Under the pieces are notes generated by a model. That model was not told the origin of the DNA. It saw only the letters and a list, made by a program, of their open reading frames with translations, and searched no databases. Source: PALSA-1353 sp050014015 (GTDB lineage: Bacteria > Planctomycetota > Phycisphaerae > Tepidisphaerales > Tepidisphaeraceae). Taken from it: a DNA stretch of 64,000 nucleotides. Of the stretch, positions 17,514 through 25,530 are shown piece by piece. Position numbers and translations under genes: made by a program. The stretch is from assembly GCA_050014015.1 (NCBI GenBank), contig JBEKEC010000012.1, positions 1 to 64,000 on the forward strand. Direction: 5' to 3'. Numbering within the stretch: position 1 is the stretch's first letter; each line of letters opens with the position of its first letter.

Positions 17514-19526
17514 TCAACCTTCCTGCCCCGCCAGTTCCTTCTTCGTTCCGGCGATTCGGACGGACACCTCGACGGCCGGCCTCGACGGCTCGGAGGGGAT
17601 GATCTGCGCCTTGCGAATGGCGTCGCGAATGCTCTGGGCGATGCCGGCCGGGTCGAGACCGACTTCAGCGAGCTGCTGTTTGCGCGTGGCATGGGCGATG
17701 AGTCGGTCGGGCATGCCCAGGGGCGTGATGTGGGCTGTCGGTAGCCCGTGGGCAACCGCGTGTTCGGTGACGGCGGAGGCGAAGCCGTTTTGCAGCGAGT
17801 GATCTTCCAGAGTCAGAACCGGATGGCCGGGACGCAGAACGCGGGAAAGCATCTCGGCATCGAGGGGTTTGCAGAACCGGGCGTCGATGATTTCCACGTC
17901 GAATCCGTCGTTGGCCAATTCGGCGGCGGCGGACATGGCATTCTCAGCCAGAGCGCCATAGACAATGACGGTGGCGTCGGCGCCGTCGCGGAGGACGCGG
18001 CTGCGGCCGACGTGCCATTCCCGGCCGGCGTCGGGCTGTAGCGAGGGATCGATCACTTCCTCGAAATTCCTTTCCGGGACGTTGTCGCGCGGATAACGGA
18101 TGGCGGTGACGGTTTCGAGGGACAATGCCAGGCGAAGGGCGCGGTTGAGTTCGGCCTCGTCGCTGGGGGCCATCAGGACGATTCCCGGCAGAGGGCGAAG
18201 GAAGGCCTGATCCATGAATCCGTGATGCACCGCCCCGTCGTCGCCGACGTAGCCGGCGCGATCCATGCAGAAGCAGACGGGCAAATGGTTGAGGGCGACT
18301 TCCTGCCAGACCTGATCGAAGGCCCGCTGAAGGAAAGTGGAATAGATTGCGGCGAAGGGGCGCATGCCGGCCTTGGCCATTCCGGCGGCCATGGCGGTGA
18401 GATGGCTCTCGCAGATTCCGGTGTCCAGATACCGGTCGGGAATTGCCTTTTCGAACTTGGAAAGGCCGGTGCCATCGGGCATGGCGGCGGTGAGGGCGAC
18501 GACGCGGCGGTCTTTCTTGGCCAGGTCGATCATGGCATCGGCGAAGGCGGTGGTCCAGGATTTACCCGGGCCTTTGAGAATTTCAACGCGGCAACCGTTG
18601 ACCTGGAAAGCCGAGGGGCTGTGGAAGCGGGTGGGTTCGGAACTGGCGATCTCGTAGCCGTTGCCTTTGACGGTTTTCAGGTGCAGGAGCACGGGAGCCT
18701 GGACGTGCTTGATCTCGGCGAGCAGGTCGATGAGGCCGGGAATATCGTGGCCGTCGACGGGGCCGAAATACTTGAGGCCGAGGGTTTCAAAGATTTGGCC
18801 GTGCCAGATGGCGCTCTTGACGCCATCGGAGACGTGGCGCCAAACCTGTTCGACGGTGTGCCCGACGGTTGGGGGCAGGCGTCCGACAAACTTCTCGGCC
18901 AGCCGTTTGGCTTCGCCGTAAGTGGTGCTGACACGGACGCGTTCGAGATATTGGCTGAGGGCGCCCTGGGGCTGGCTGATGCTCATGCCGTTGTCGTTGA
19001 GAACGACCAGAAGTTGTCGGCGGAGGGTGCCGGCGTTGTTCAACCCCTCGAAGGCGAGGCCGTTGACGATGGAAGCATCGCCGACGACGGCGATGACGTT
19101 GCCGGGCTTACGCATGAGATCGCCCGCGCGGGCCATTCCGACAGCGGTGCTGATGGCAGTGCCGGCATGTCCGACGGCGAAGAGGTCGTAGGGGGATTCA
19201 TCGGGGTTTGGGAATCCACCGATGGACCCCCTTTTTCGCAAGGTAGGGAACATCGCGGTTCGGCCGCTGAGCATCTTGTGGGCGTAGCACTGGTGTCCGA
19301 CGTCCCAGAGGAGCCAGTCCGGCCCGGTTGGGAAGGGGCCCAGGTCGTAAACATAATGCAAGGCGATAGTAAGCTCGGCGACGCCGAGGTTACTGGCGAG
19401 GTGGCCGCCGTTTTTACTGACCGATTGAACGATACGATCGCGAATTTCGGCGGCAAGGGTCGTCAACTCGTCCATGGAAAGACGACGAATGTCCGTCGGA
19501 ACGTGAATCGACTCCAGCAATCCCAT
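17514..19526 (-). CDS. dxs: 1-deoxy-D-xylulose-5-phosphate synthase
   Basis: Thiamine-diphosphate enzyme joining pyruvate and glyceraldehyde 3-phosphate, the first step of the MEP isoprenoid pathway. Diagnostic parts are WDVGHQCYAHKMLSGR, the ThDP-binding VVGDASIVNGLAFEGLNNAG (the usual GDG is GDA here), the pyrimidine-binding STFLQRAFDQVWQEVA region and a C-terminal transketolase domain. At 670 aa it is a little long because of extra residues at the C-terminus. GGAG eight bases before the ATG at 19526 fixes the start. It lies 230 bp downstream of ispA on the same strand, a classical pathway link. Confidence 0.94.
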   Translation of the reverse strand: MGLLESIHVPTDIRRLSMDELTTLAAEIRDRIVQSVSKNGGHLASNLGVAELTIALHYVYDLGPFPTGPDWLLWDVGHQCYAHKMLSGRTAMFPTLRKRGSIGGFPNPDESPYDLFAVGHAGTAISTAVGMARAGDLMRKPGNVIAVVGDASIVNGLAFEGLNNAGTLRRQLLVVLNDNGMSISQPQGALSQYLERVRVSTTYGEAKRLAEKFVGRLPPTVGHTVEQVWRHVSDGVKSAIWHGQIFETLGLKYFGPVDGHDIPGLIDLLAEIKHVQAPVLLHLKTVKGNGYEIASSEPTRFHSPSAFQVNGCRVEILKGPGKSWTTAFADAMIDLAKKDRRVVALTAAMPDGTGLSKFEKAIPDRYLDTGICESHLTAMAAGMAKAGMRPFAAIYSTFLQRAFDQVWQEVALNHLPVCFCMDRAGYVGDDGAVHHGFMDQAFLRPLPGIVLMAPSDEAELNRALRLALSLETVTAIRYPRDNVPERNFEEVIDPSLQPDAGREWHVGRSRVLRDGADATVIVYGALAENAMSAAAELANDGFDVEIIDARFCKPLDAEMLSRVLRPGHPVLTLEDHSLQNGFASAVTEHAVAHGLPTAHITPLGMPDRLIAHATRKQQLAEVGLDPAGIAQSIRDAIRKAQIIPSEPSRPAVEVSVRIAGTKKELAGQEG

Positions 19527-19756
19527 AAACAAATCTCCTGCAAACCGAGCATCCTTGCCCGGGCATCGCCGCGACCCCTGGCGGAACATTCAACTGCGGC
19601 CATGCGACATTGCGCTGCAAATAATTCGACTTCCAACCGCATTCCCAGCCCTCGACTGCGGAGGCTTTGCCTTCCGCTTCCCCTTTTGTACCGTGCTGGA
19701 CGGCGGGAGTAAATGGGGAGAATGCCAAACCTAGGCAAAGTTCGGCAATTCGGCGT

Positions 19757-20683
19757 TCATTTGTTTCTTTCGACGACGAAGGTGGCCAAGGCCCGCAAGC
19801 CCTTGGCGCGCGTGGCAAACGGGTCAATTGCGGCCAAGGCGGCAGAAAGCTGTTGGCGAGCCTCGGCACGGCTTTTCTCCAGTCCGATCAGCATGGGATA
19901 AGTCACCTTTCCCTTGGCGGCGTCCTTTTTCGTGGCCTTGCCAAGCTCCTGGGGGGTGGAGGTCTGATCGAGAATGTCGTCAACGATCTGAAACGCCAAT
20001 CCAAGATGACGGCCAAAGGCGTCAAGAGCCTGCAACTGAAGGGAATCGGCGGCGGCGGCGATGGCGCCCATTCTGCAGGAGGCGGTCAAGAGCGCCCCGG
20101 TTTTCATGCGATGGAGACGTTGCAGTTCGGCCAGATTCCGGGGGGGCTGAAGTTCATCCATGTCGATGACCTGGCCTCCGATCATGCCGGAAGGTCCGGA
20201 GGCTCGTGCCAATTCACCGACAAGGGCTGGGACCAGCGCCGGTTCGGCATCGGCGGCGAGGATTTCAAAGGCGATGGTGGTCATGGCGTCGCCGGCGAGG
20301 ATGGCCATCGCCTCGCCGTAAACCTTATGGTTGGTGGGCCGGCCGCGGCGCAGGTCGTCATCGTCCATGGCCGGCAGATCGTCGTGAACGAGGCTGAAGG
20401 TGTGGATAAGCTCCATGGCTGCCGCGGCGGCAATGACCGTTGGCGAGGGCTCGGCGGCTTGCGGGTGATCCTGGCAGGCGCGGGCGCTTTCCAGGACGAG
20501 CGCCGGGCGCAAGCGTTTTCCACCGGCCATCAGACTGTATTGGATCGCCTCAAGCAGCTTGGGCGGAGCGGTGGGAAATCGATCGTTCAACCGCGAAAAA
20601 AAGTCCCTCACGCATTGGGCGCTGCGTTCGAGCAGCACCGCGGCGTCCCCTTCAGCCAGGGGCGACGGTCCACTTCGATTCAT
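19757..20683 (-). CDS. ispA: Polyprenyl (farnesyl/geranylgeranyl) diphosphate synthase
   Basis: Condenses isopentenyl diphosphate with allylic diphosphates. Both aspartate-rich motifs are intact: the first is DDLPAMDDDDLRRG with the two-residue insert typical of bacterial IspA, and the second is DDILD. GGKRLRPALV near the N-terminus is also typical. At 308 aa from the ATG at 20683 it has normal length. A purine-rich AAGGGAAGAG precedes that ATG, and the longer in-frame extension upstream is not protein-like. Chain length is not decided by the sequence. dxs lies downstream. Confidence 0.93.
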   Translation of the reverse strand: MNRSGPSPLAEGDAAVLLERSAQCVRDFFSRLNDRFPTAPPKLLEAIQYSLMAGGKRLRPALVLESARACQDHPQAAEPSPTVIAAAAAMELIHTFSLVHDDLPAMDDDDLRRGRPTNHKVYGEAMAILAGDAMTTIAFEILAADAEPALVPALVGELARASGPSGMIGGQVIDMDELQPPRNLAELQRLHRMKTGALLTASCRMGAIAAAADSLQLQALDAFGRHLGLAFQIVDDILDQTSTPQELGKATKKDAAKGKVTYPMLIGLEKSRAEARQQLSAALAAIDPFATRAKGLRALATFVVERNK

Positions 20684-20754
20684 GCCAATCTCTTCCCTTG
20701 CAAAGTCCATACAGTTTAGCGGTTTTGACGCCAAGGTGCGATACCCCCCCATTT

Positions 20755-20776
20755 CCCAGGGAGCAAGCTCCCTGGG
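20755..20776. terminator. Perfect 9-bp hairpin between algX-like gene and ispA
   Basis: CCCAGGGAG (20755-20763) and CTCCCTGGG (20768-20776) form a perfect stem with a CAAG loop, in the gap between the last algX-like gene and ispA. There is no T run on either side. It could be a weak attenuator, a processing site or a transcript-stability element. Confidence 0.4.
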
Positions 20777-20796
20777 CTTTGAAGGGCGTGCGCGGG

Positions 20797-22023
20797 TCAA
20801 GGGGCGGTAAACCCGCGTATCGCCGGCGGATCGGTTGGTGGATTGGTGTAGAGATTGCGCTCGAGGAATTCGTCGATGACCAGGTCGGGCTTTTGCAGTT
20901 GGATCAGGGCCGGATCCATGGTGTATTGGAACGCGTACACGATGCGGCTGAAGTGGGGGCCGAGCATCGGGACCAGGCCGATGCCGAACGAATCCCGGTA
21001 AAAAACCAGCCTGGGCAGGTTTAGTTTTACTTTTGGATCGTGATTGTCGATGGTGACGACGCGGTGGGTATCGGACAGGGCCGGATCGACGGGATAGAAC
21101 TTCTTTCGGATGAGTGGAAAACCCTGATCGGGGTATTGATCGGGCATGTCCATCATCCTGGCCAAGTCGCCGACCTCGGCGCCGGGCGAACCAACCGTAA
21201 AATCTTCGAGGGTTTGAGGGACGATATTCCATTGAGGCAAAAGATCTTTGACGGCGTGGATAATCTCGCGGTAGCCGACAAACGCGCCGGAATCGTTCCA
21301 ATGGGTGTCGGTCCTGTGATAAAGGAGTCCGTACGGCTTGGCGGCCAGCAGGGCGGGCCGCAGGTCCAGAAAATGGATTGGGGAATGGGATTGGCGAAGG
21401 CGATTGACAAGCTGGTCCAGGCGGGATTCCGGGCGGACGGGGGTTAATTCCGGCGGGAGGCGTTCGGGATAGATGGTTTGTTTGTCCGGGGGGACGACGA
21501 CGAGATAGGGGATGCCCCGGGCGGCGAGCCAGGCGTTGCGTTTTTCGAGAAGATTTTGCCAGGCGTCGAGTTGCTCGTCGGAGAGCGGATTGAGGCCGCG
21601 GTAGGCGATGAAATTCTCGTCGCCCTCGGGGCGGAGGAAGAGCCAGCCGTCTTTGCCGATCACGACGTTTCCGTCCATCTCGTCGCGCAGGCCGTGGAAT
21701 CGGGTGAGGGCGACGCCGCGGATGAGGGTATTGCGCAGGCCGAAATGATCGCGGTAGAAGCTGAGCCAGCGTTCGGAGTAGCGGGTGAGGTCGTTAAAGG
21801 AGCGTGGAAACGAGGGCGGTTCGGCGAGCCGGCGGTTCTCGTTGGAAGCGCCGGCCGGGTCCCAATGAAAGAAAAGTCCGATGAGCGGGAGAAACAGCGA
21901 TGCGAGGAACAGCGCCGCCAGGACGCGCACGAGCGTCAGGCGCCGGTGAGCGCGGCGTTGCGGCGGGAGGAAAGCCCCCTGCCGCTCAACCCGCGCCGCG
22001 GTTGTCGCGGGCGTCGTGGACAT
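20797..22023 (-). CDS. AlgX/AlgJ-like SGNH acetyltransferase-related protein (second copy)
   Basis: A 408-aa protein with one N-terminal membrane anchor (about 31-52) and an extracytoplasmic SGNH-hydrolase-like domain of the AlgX/AlgJ family, which transfers acetyl groups to exported polysaccharide. The active-site motif DTHWN is present (Asp239, His241), as is the putative nucleophile Ser345 in RDSFG. It aligns with the upstream paralogue over its whole length, including ENRxLA, FYRDHFG and GKDGWLF. Its start overlaps the paralogue's end by 38 bp. Third gene of the algI cluster. Confidence 0.88.
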   Translation of the reverse strand: MSTTPATTAARVERQGAFLPPQRRAHRRLTLVRVLAALFLASLFLPLIGLFFHWDPAGASNENRRLAEPPSFPRSFNDLTRYSERWLSFYRDHFGLRNTLIRGVALTRFHGLRDEMDGNVVIGKDGWLFLRPEGDENFIAYRGLNPLSDEQLDAWQNLLEKRNAWLAARGIPYLVVVPPDKQTIYPERLPPELTPVRPESRLDQLVNRLRQSHSPIHFLDLRPALLAAKPYGLLYHRTDTHWNDSGAFVGYREIIHAVKDLLPQWNIVPQTLEDFTVGSPGAEVGDLARMMDMPDQYPDQGFPLIRKKFYPVDPALSDTHRVVTIDNHDPKVKLNLPRLVFYRDSFGIGLVPMLGPHFSRIVYAFQYTMDPALIQLQKPDLVIDEFLERNLYTNPPTDPPAIRGFTAP

Positions 22024-23239
22024 ATTCTTCGCGCCGTTGCAGCGGGGTATTGCGAACGTCCTCGGTATCCATCGGCTGCGGCAAATACAACATGCGTTCG
22101 AGGAACTCGTCGATCACAACATCTGGCTTGGCCTTGAGAATCAAAGGCCCGCCCAGGACGTTGGTCCATTGCCAGTCGGCGCGGCTGAAATGCGGTCCGA
22201 GGAACGGCCCGAAATAATTGCCGAACGAATCGTGCAGCACGAACATCGTGGGGCCGTGAGGGTCGCCCCGGGTTATGACGGGCGTGAACGGGTTGTCGAT
22301 GGAGAAAGTGAGAGGAAAGGGACGGCGGCGGATAAAGTGGAGCCAGTCCTCGTTGTATTCGTAATACAGGTTCATAAAGCCCGCCAGATCGCCGGAGCGG
22401 ACGGTCGAGGCGGGGACGAAATCGCTCGCCGGCTGTGGAACCATTTTTGTGCCCAGCAGTCTGTTGATCTCGTCGAGAACGACGGGATAGCAGGCGAAGG
22501 CGCCGTAATCGTTCCAATGGGTGTCGGTCTTGAAATAGACGCGATGATATTTCTTTGCCTGGATCAAAGTGGGGCGCAGATCGAGCAGATCGACGGGGGA
22601 ATGGGTTACGCGGAGGCGTTCGATGAGCTGATCGAGCCGGCTCTGCGGGCCAAGGGCTGAAAACTGTTCGGGCATGAATTCCCGGTAAACGCTCTGCTTG
22701 TCAGGGGGGATGAGAACGAGAAAGCGGATTCCGTGATTGGCGCAGAACCAGTAGCGGTGTTCGAGCACCTGCTGCCAGTCGTCGAGTTGCTGGCTGGTGA
22801 ACGGGTCGAGATTGCGGTCGGCGAGCAGGTTTTGGAATCCCGGGGGATAAAAGAGCCAGCCGTCCTTGCCAATGATGATTTTGGTCTGCTGATCGAGGGC
22901 GAGTCCGCCGTGAAAGCTGATGAGGGTAAGCCCGCGGATGAGTGCGTTTCGGAATCCGAAATGATCCCTGTAGAAGCCGAGCATGAGATCGGAATAGCGG
23001 GTGGCCTGCTGGAAACTTTTGGGCAGGCCGGGGGCCTTTGCCAGGGCGCGGTTTTCGTGGGATTCAACGGGGTCCCAGTGCATGGCGGTGCCGACGAGGG
23101 GAATGAACAGGGCGATGACGAACAGGATGGCGGCGGTCAGGCGTGCGCGATTGCGCCAATGGGGGTGCGGAATTTTATCGGGGTGTCCAAGCGGCGGCAA
23201 AGGCATCTCCATGGTGGTTGATTCCGACGTCATGGGCAT
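21986..23239 (-). CDS. AlgX/AlgJ-like SGNH acetyltransferase-related protein (first copy)
   Basis: A 417-aa membrane-anchored (about 33-52) SGNH-like protein of the AlgX/AlgJ family. DTHWN (Asp239, His241) and HDSFG (Ser338) supply the catalytic triad. Its ATG follows the stop codon of algI without a gap, which implies translational coupling, and it overlaps the next paralogue. Tandem paralogues behind one AlgI suggest either a two-component acetyl relay or acetylation at different positions of one polymer. The polymer need not be alginate; no alginate polymerase genes are in view. Confidence 0.88.
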   Translation of the reverse strand: MPMTSESTTMEMPLPPLGHPDKIPHPHWRNRARLTAAILFVIALFIPLVGTAMHWDPVESHENRALAKAPGLPKSFQQATRYSDLMLGFYRDHFGFRNALIRGLTLISFHGGLALDQQTKIIIGKDGWLFYPPGFQNLLADRNLDPFTSQQLDDWQQVLEHRYWFCANHGIRFLVLIPPDKQSVYREFMPEQFSALGPQSRLDQLIERLRVTHSPVDLLDLRPTLIQAKKYHRVYFKTDTHWNDYGAFACYPVVLDEINRLLGTKMVPQPASDFVPASTVRSGDLAGFMNLYYEYNEDWLHFIRRRPFPLTFSIDNPFTPVITRGDPHGPTMFVLHDSFGNYFGPFLGPHFSRADWQWTNVLGGPLILKAKPDVVIDEFLERMLYLPQPMDTEDVRNTPLQRREEYVHDARDNRGAG

Positions 23240-24703
23240 CTAAAAGTGGAAGTAGATGAACGGATTATAGGTTCCGGCGGCGGAAAGCGCCGTCGAGGCG
23301 ACGAAGATGGCGCTCAGTGCGGCGAACTCGCCCATCCCGGCGGTCAAATCCACGAGCCAGGACCTGGCGCCGCCCGCGGCGGCGACGGCGCGATCGAACG
23401 CGCTGCCAAGCAGCGGCACGAGCGGCAAGCTGCCGATCACGCCCGCAGCCACGGCCAGAATCATCGACCGGTTAACGCATTGCGACATGGTAAAGAATGC
23501 CGAACTGCTTGGGCCGAGGAATGCCATCCGGGTCAGGTATTGTCCCGCGCCGGCAAAGGTGTCGGAGCGGAAGAAGACCCAGCCGACCATAACAGCCAGC
23601 AGGGTATAGACATGGCGCACGGCGCGGTGGCGTTCCAGCCAGTTTTTCAGGCCGGCGCGTTCGATGATGAGAAAGGCGCCGTGGAACAACCCCCAGACGA
23701 CGAAGGTCCAGGTGGCTCCGTGCCAGAGTCCGCAAAGGAAAAAGACCGTTAGAAGGTTTGCATACACCCGCCATTTGGGCACGCGGTTTCCGCCCAGGGG
23801 GATGTAGAGATAGTCGCGGAACCAGCTTGAGAGGGTGATGTGCCAGCGATGCCAGAAATCGGTGATGCTGGTCGCAATATAAGGGTAATTGAAGTTCTCG
23901 GGGAAGGTGAAGCCGAACATTTTGCCCAGGCCGATGGCCATGTCGCTGTAGCCGGAGAAATCGAAATAGATTTGCAAGGTGTAGCAGAGCACGCCGAGCC
24001 ACGCGACCGCCGGGGTGATCAGATAGGGCCGAATGGTGAAAATGGTGTCGGCGGTCTGAGCGACGGTGTTGGCGATCAGCATTTTCTTGCCAAATCCGAT
24101 GATGAAACGTCGGACGCCCTCGGAGAAGGAATCCCAGGAATGCTGCCGGCCGCGGGGGCCGCCGACGGTGAACTGATCGCAAATCGTCTTGTAGCGGATG
24201 ATCGGCCCGGCAATAAGCTGCGGGAAGAGCATGATGTACAGGCCGAAGATGCCGGACCGCTTCAACGGCTTCACTTCCTTGCGGAACACGTCAATGATGT
24301 ACGACAGGGCGTGGAACGTGAAAAAGGAAATGCCCAGGGGAAGATGGATTTTGGGCAGGGGAAGCTCGTGGAGTCCCATTGCAACCAGTGGGACATTGAT
24401 GTTGCGGACGACGAAGGCGGCGTATTTGAAGACGCAGAGAATCGTCAGATTGACGGCCACCCCGAGGACCATGGCGCCCCTGGCGGATTTCTGATCGGGG
24501 GCGGCTGCAATCAATGTTCCGATATAGAAATTGATGGCGATGGACGCCACCACCACGAAGGTGGACCACCCCTCTCCCAATGCGTAGAAAACCAGGCTCG
24601 CGGCCAGCAGGACGTAATTTTTGCCCGCCCGCGGCGTGCAATAGTAGACGGTCAGCACAACCGGCAAAAGCAGGAAAAGGAAGCACGGGTCGGTAAACAG
24701 CAT
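23240..24703 (-). CDS. algI: MBOAT family O-acyltransferase (AlgI-like)
   Basis: A 487-aa polytopic membrane protein that passes acetyl groups across the inner membrane for O-acetylation of exopolysaccharide. Key MBOAT features are TDFWHRWHITLSSWFRDYLY (281-300) and CGLWHGATW with the catalytic histidine at 328. About ten to twelve hydrophobic helices span the rest. It is the first gene of a three-gene cluster with two AlgX/AlgJ-like proteins, the standard acetylation module. The presence of PEP-CTERM proteins elsewhere in the window agrees with an exopolysaccharide-producing cell. Confidence 0.93.
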   Translation of the reverse strand: MLFTDPCFLFLLLPVVLTVYYCTPRAGKNYVLLAASLVFYALGEGWSTFVVVASIAINFYIGTLIAAAPDQKSARGAMVLGVAVNLTILCVFKYAAFVVRNINVPLVAMGLHELPLPKIHLPLGISFFTFHALSYIIDVFRKEVKPLKRSGIFGLYIMLFPQLIAGPIIRYKTICDQFTVGGPRGRQHSWDSFSEGVRRFIIGFGKKMLIANTVAQTADTIFTIRPYLITPAVAWLGVLCYTLQIYFDFSGYSDMAIGLGKMFGFTFPENFNYPYIATSITDFWHRWHITLSSWFRDYLYIPLGGNRVPKWRVYANLLTVFFLCGLWHGATWTFVVWGLFHGAFLIIERAGLKNWLERHRAVRHVYTLLAVMVGWVFFRSDTFAGAGQYLTRMAFLGPSSSAFFTMSQCVNRSMILAVAAGVIGSLPLVPLLGSAFDRAVAAAGGARSWLVDLTAGMGEFAALSAIFVASTALSAAGTYNPFIYFHF

Positions 24704-24775
24704 GGGGCGATAACTATACGTTCATCCAATGCATGACTCAACCGCGTCATTTTTGCGTCCTTATCGTGGCGTTCG

Positions 24776-25246
24776 TCATTGCAGCGTGGCAACAACGTCG
24801 TACATCTTGCCGCCCTGATAAATTTGCAGGCTGCGGACCGGATTGTTCCCGTGGTCAGTCTCGAAATGATGGCCTTCGGCATCGTAGAACAACTCGAAAT
24901 TGAGCGTCTTGCCCGTGTTACGGTCGAATTGGGGCACGCACACCACATACCTTTGGTTGACCCAGACCTCAATATTCTGCCAATCGGAATTGGAGAGATT
25001 GGCCACTTCAAACTGCCGCTCCATGACGTTGTACTGAGCGCGTGCGATCGAGTCGTGGCTCTTGGGGGCGTCGATCTCGTAGGACCGCTTGGCGGCGTCG
25101 GCGGCAAGCTCGGTCGAGGATTTCCTCAAAGAGGAATCGGAGTTAGGGATGATCGTCGGCCGGCCGTCGCCCGTGCAGCCGGACATTGCCAGGATGGCCG
25201 TCACGGTCACGAACCCGCCGCAGATTGTCGCCACGTATGCTTTCAT
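24776..25246 (-). CDS. Hypothetical lipoprotein (YcfL-like)
   Basis: A 156-aa exported protein. The lipobox LAMSGC gives a lipidated Cys24. The mature domain (75-156) reads as a small beta-rich fold with IEVWVNQRYVVCVPQFDRNT and NNPVRSLQIYQGGKMYDV, recalling the YcfL/DUF1425 lipoprotein fold. It lies 73 bp upstream of algI on the same strand and may share its transcript. Family assignment is by pattern only. Confidence 0.65.
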   Translation of the reverse strand: MKAYVATICGGFVTVTAILAMSGCTGDGRPTIIPNSDSSLRKSSTELAADAAKRSYEIDAPKSHDSIARAQYNVMERQFEVANLSNSDWQNIEVWVNQRYVVCVPQFDRNTGKTLNFELFYDAEGHHFETDHGNNPVRSLQIYQGGKMYDVVATLQ

Positions 25247-25530
25247 AAGGCACCTTTCAGTTAGACGTTTTTCGAGTTATCGGACGAAAGGGGCGGCGGG
25301 CATGAAAAAATATGGGCGGTTGATGTTGAGCAAGCGGGGGTAATTCGACGAGCGCCGCTCAGGTGGCGGAGTTTCGATTCAGAAATGCGGGGCGATGTGT
25401 TCAAACCGGGGAATGATGGTTCAAATCTTGTCACCCCGATTTGATGGGAGGGAAATCAAGTGTCGTCAGTTTCATGCCGCTATCTTCATGCCGCAACATC
25501 ACTTGGGAATAAACGTTCGGTTCGATGAAC
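25247..25530. other. Intergenic region at the border of the accessory block
   Basis: About 280 bp between the 3' end of the methyltransferase-like gene and the lipoprotein gene start. No gene, hairpin or repeat was recognised. It should carry the promoter for the lipoprotein/alg cluster. Confidence 0.4.

Noticed and set aside
18222..19712. 496-codon plus-strand frame opposite dxs
   Set aside because: Shadow of dxs with the same Gly/Asp/Val/Ala bias as other antisense frames here; no family features.
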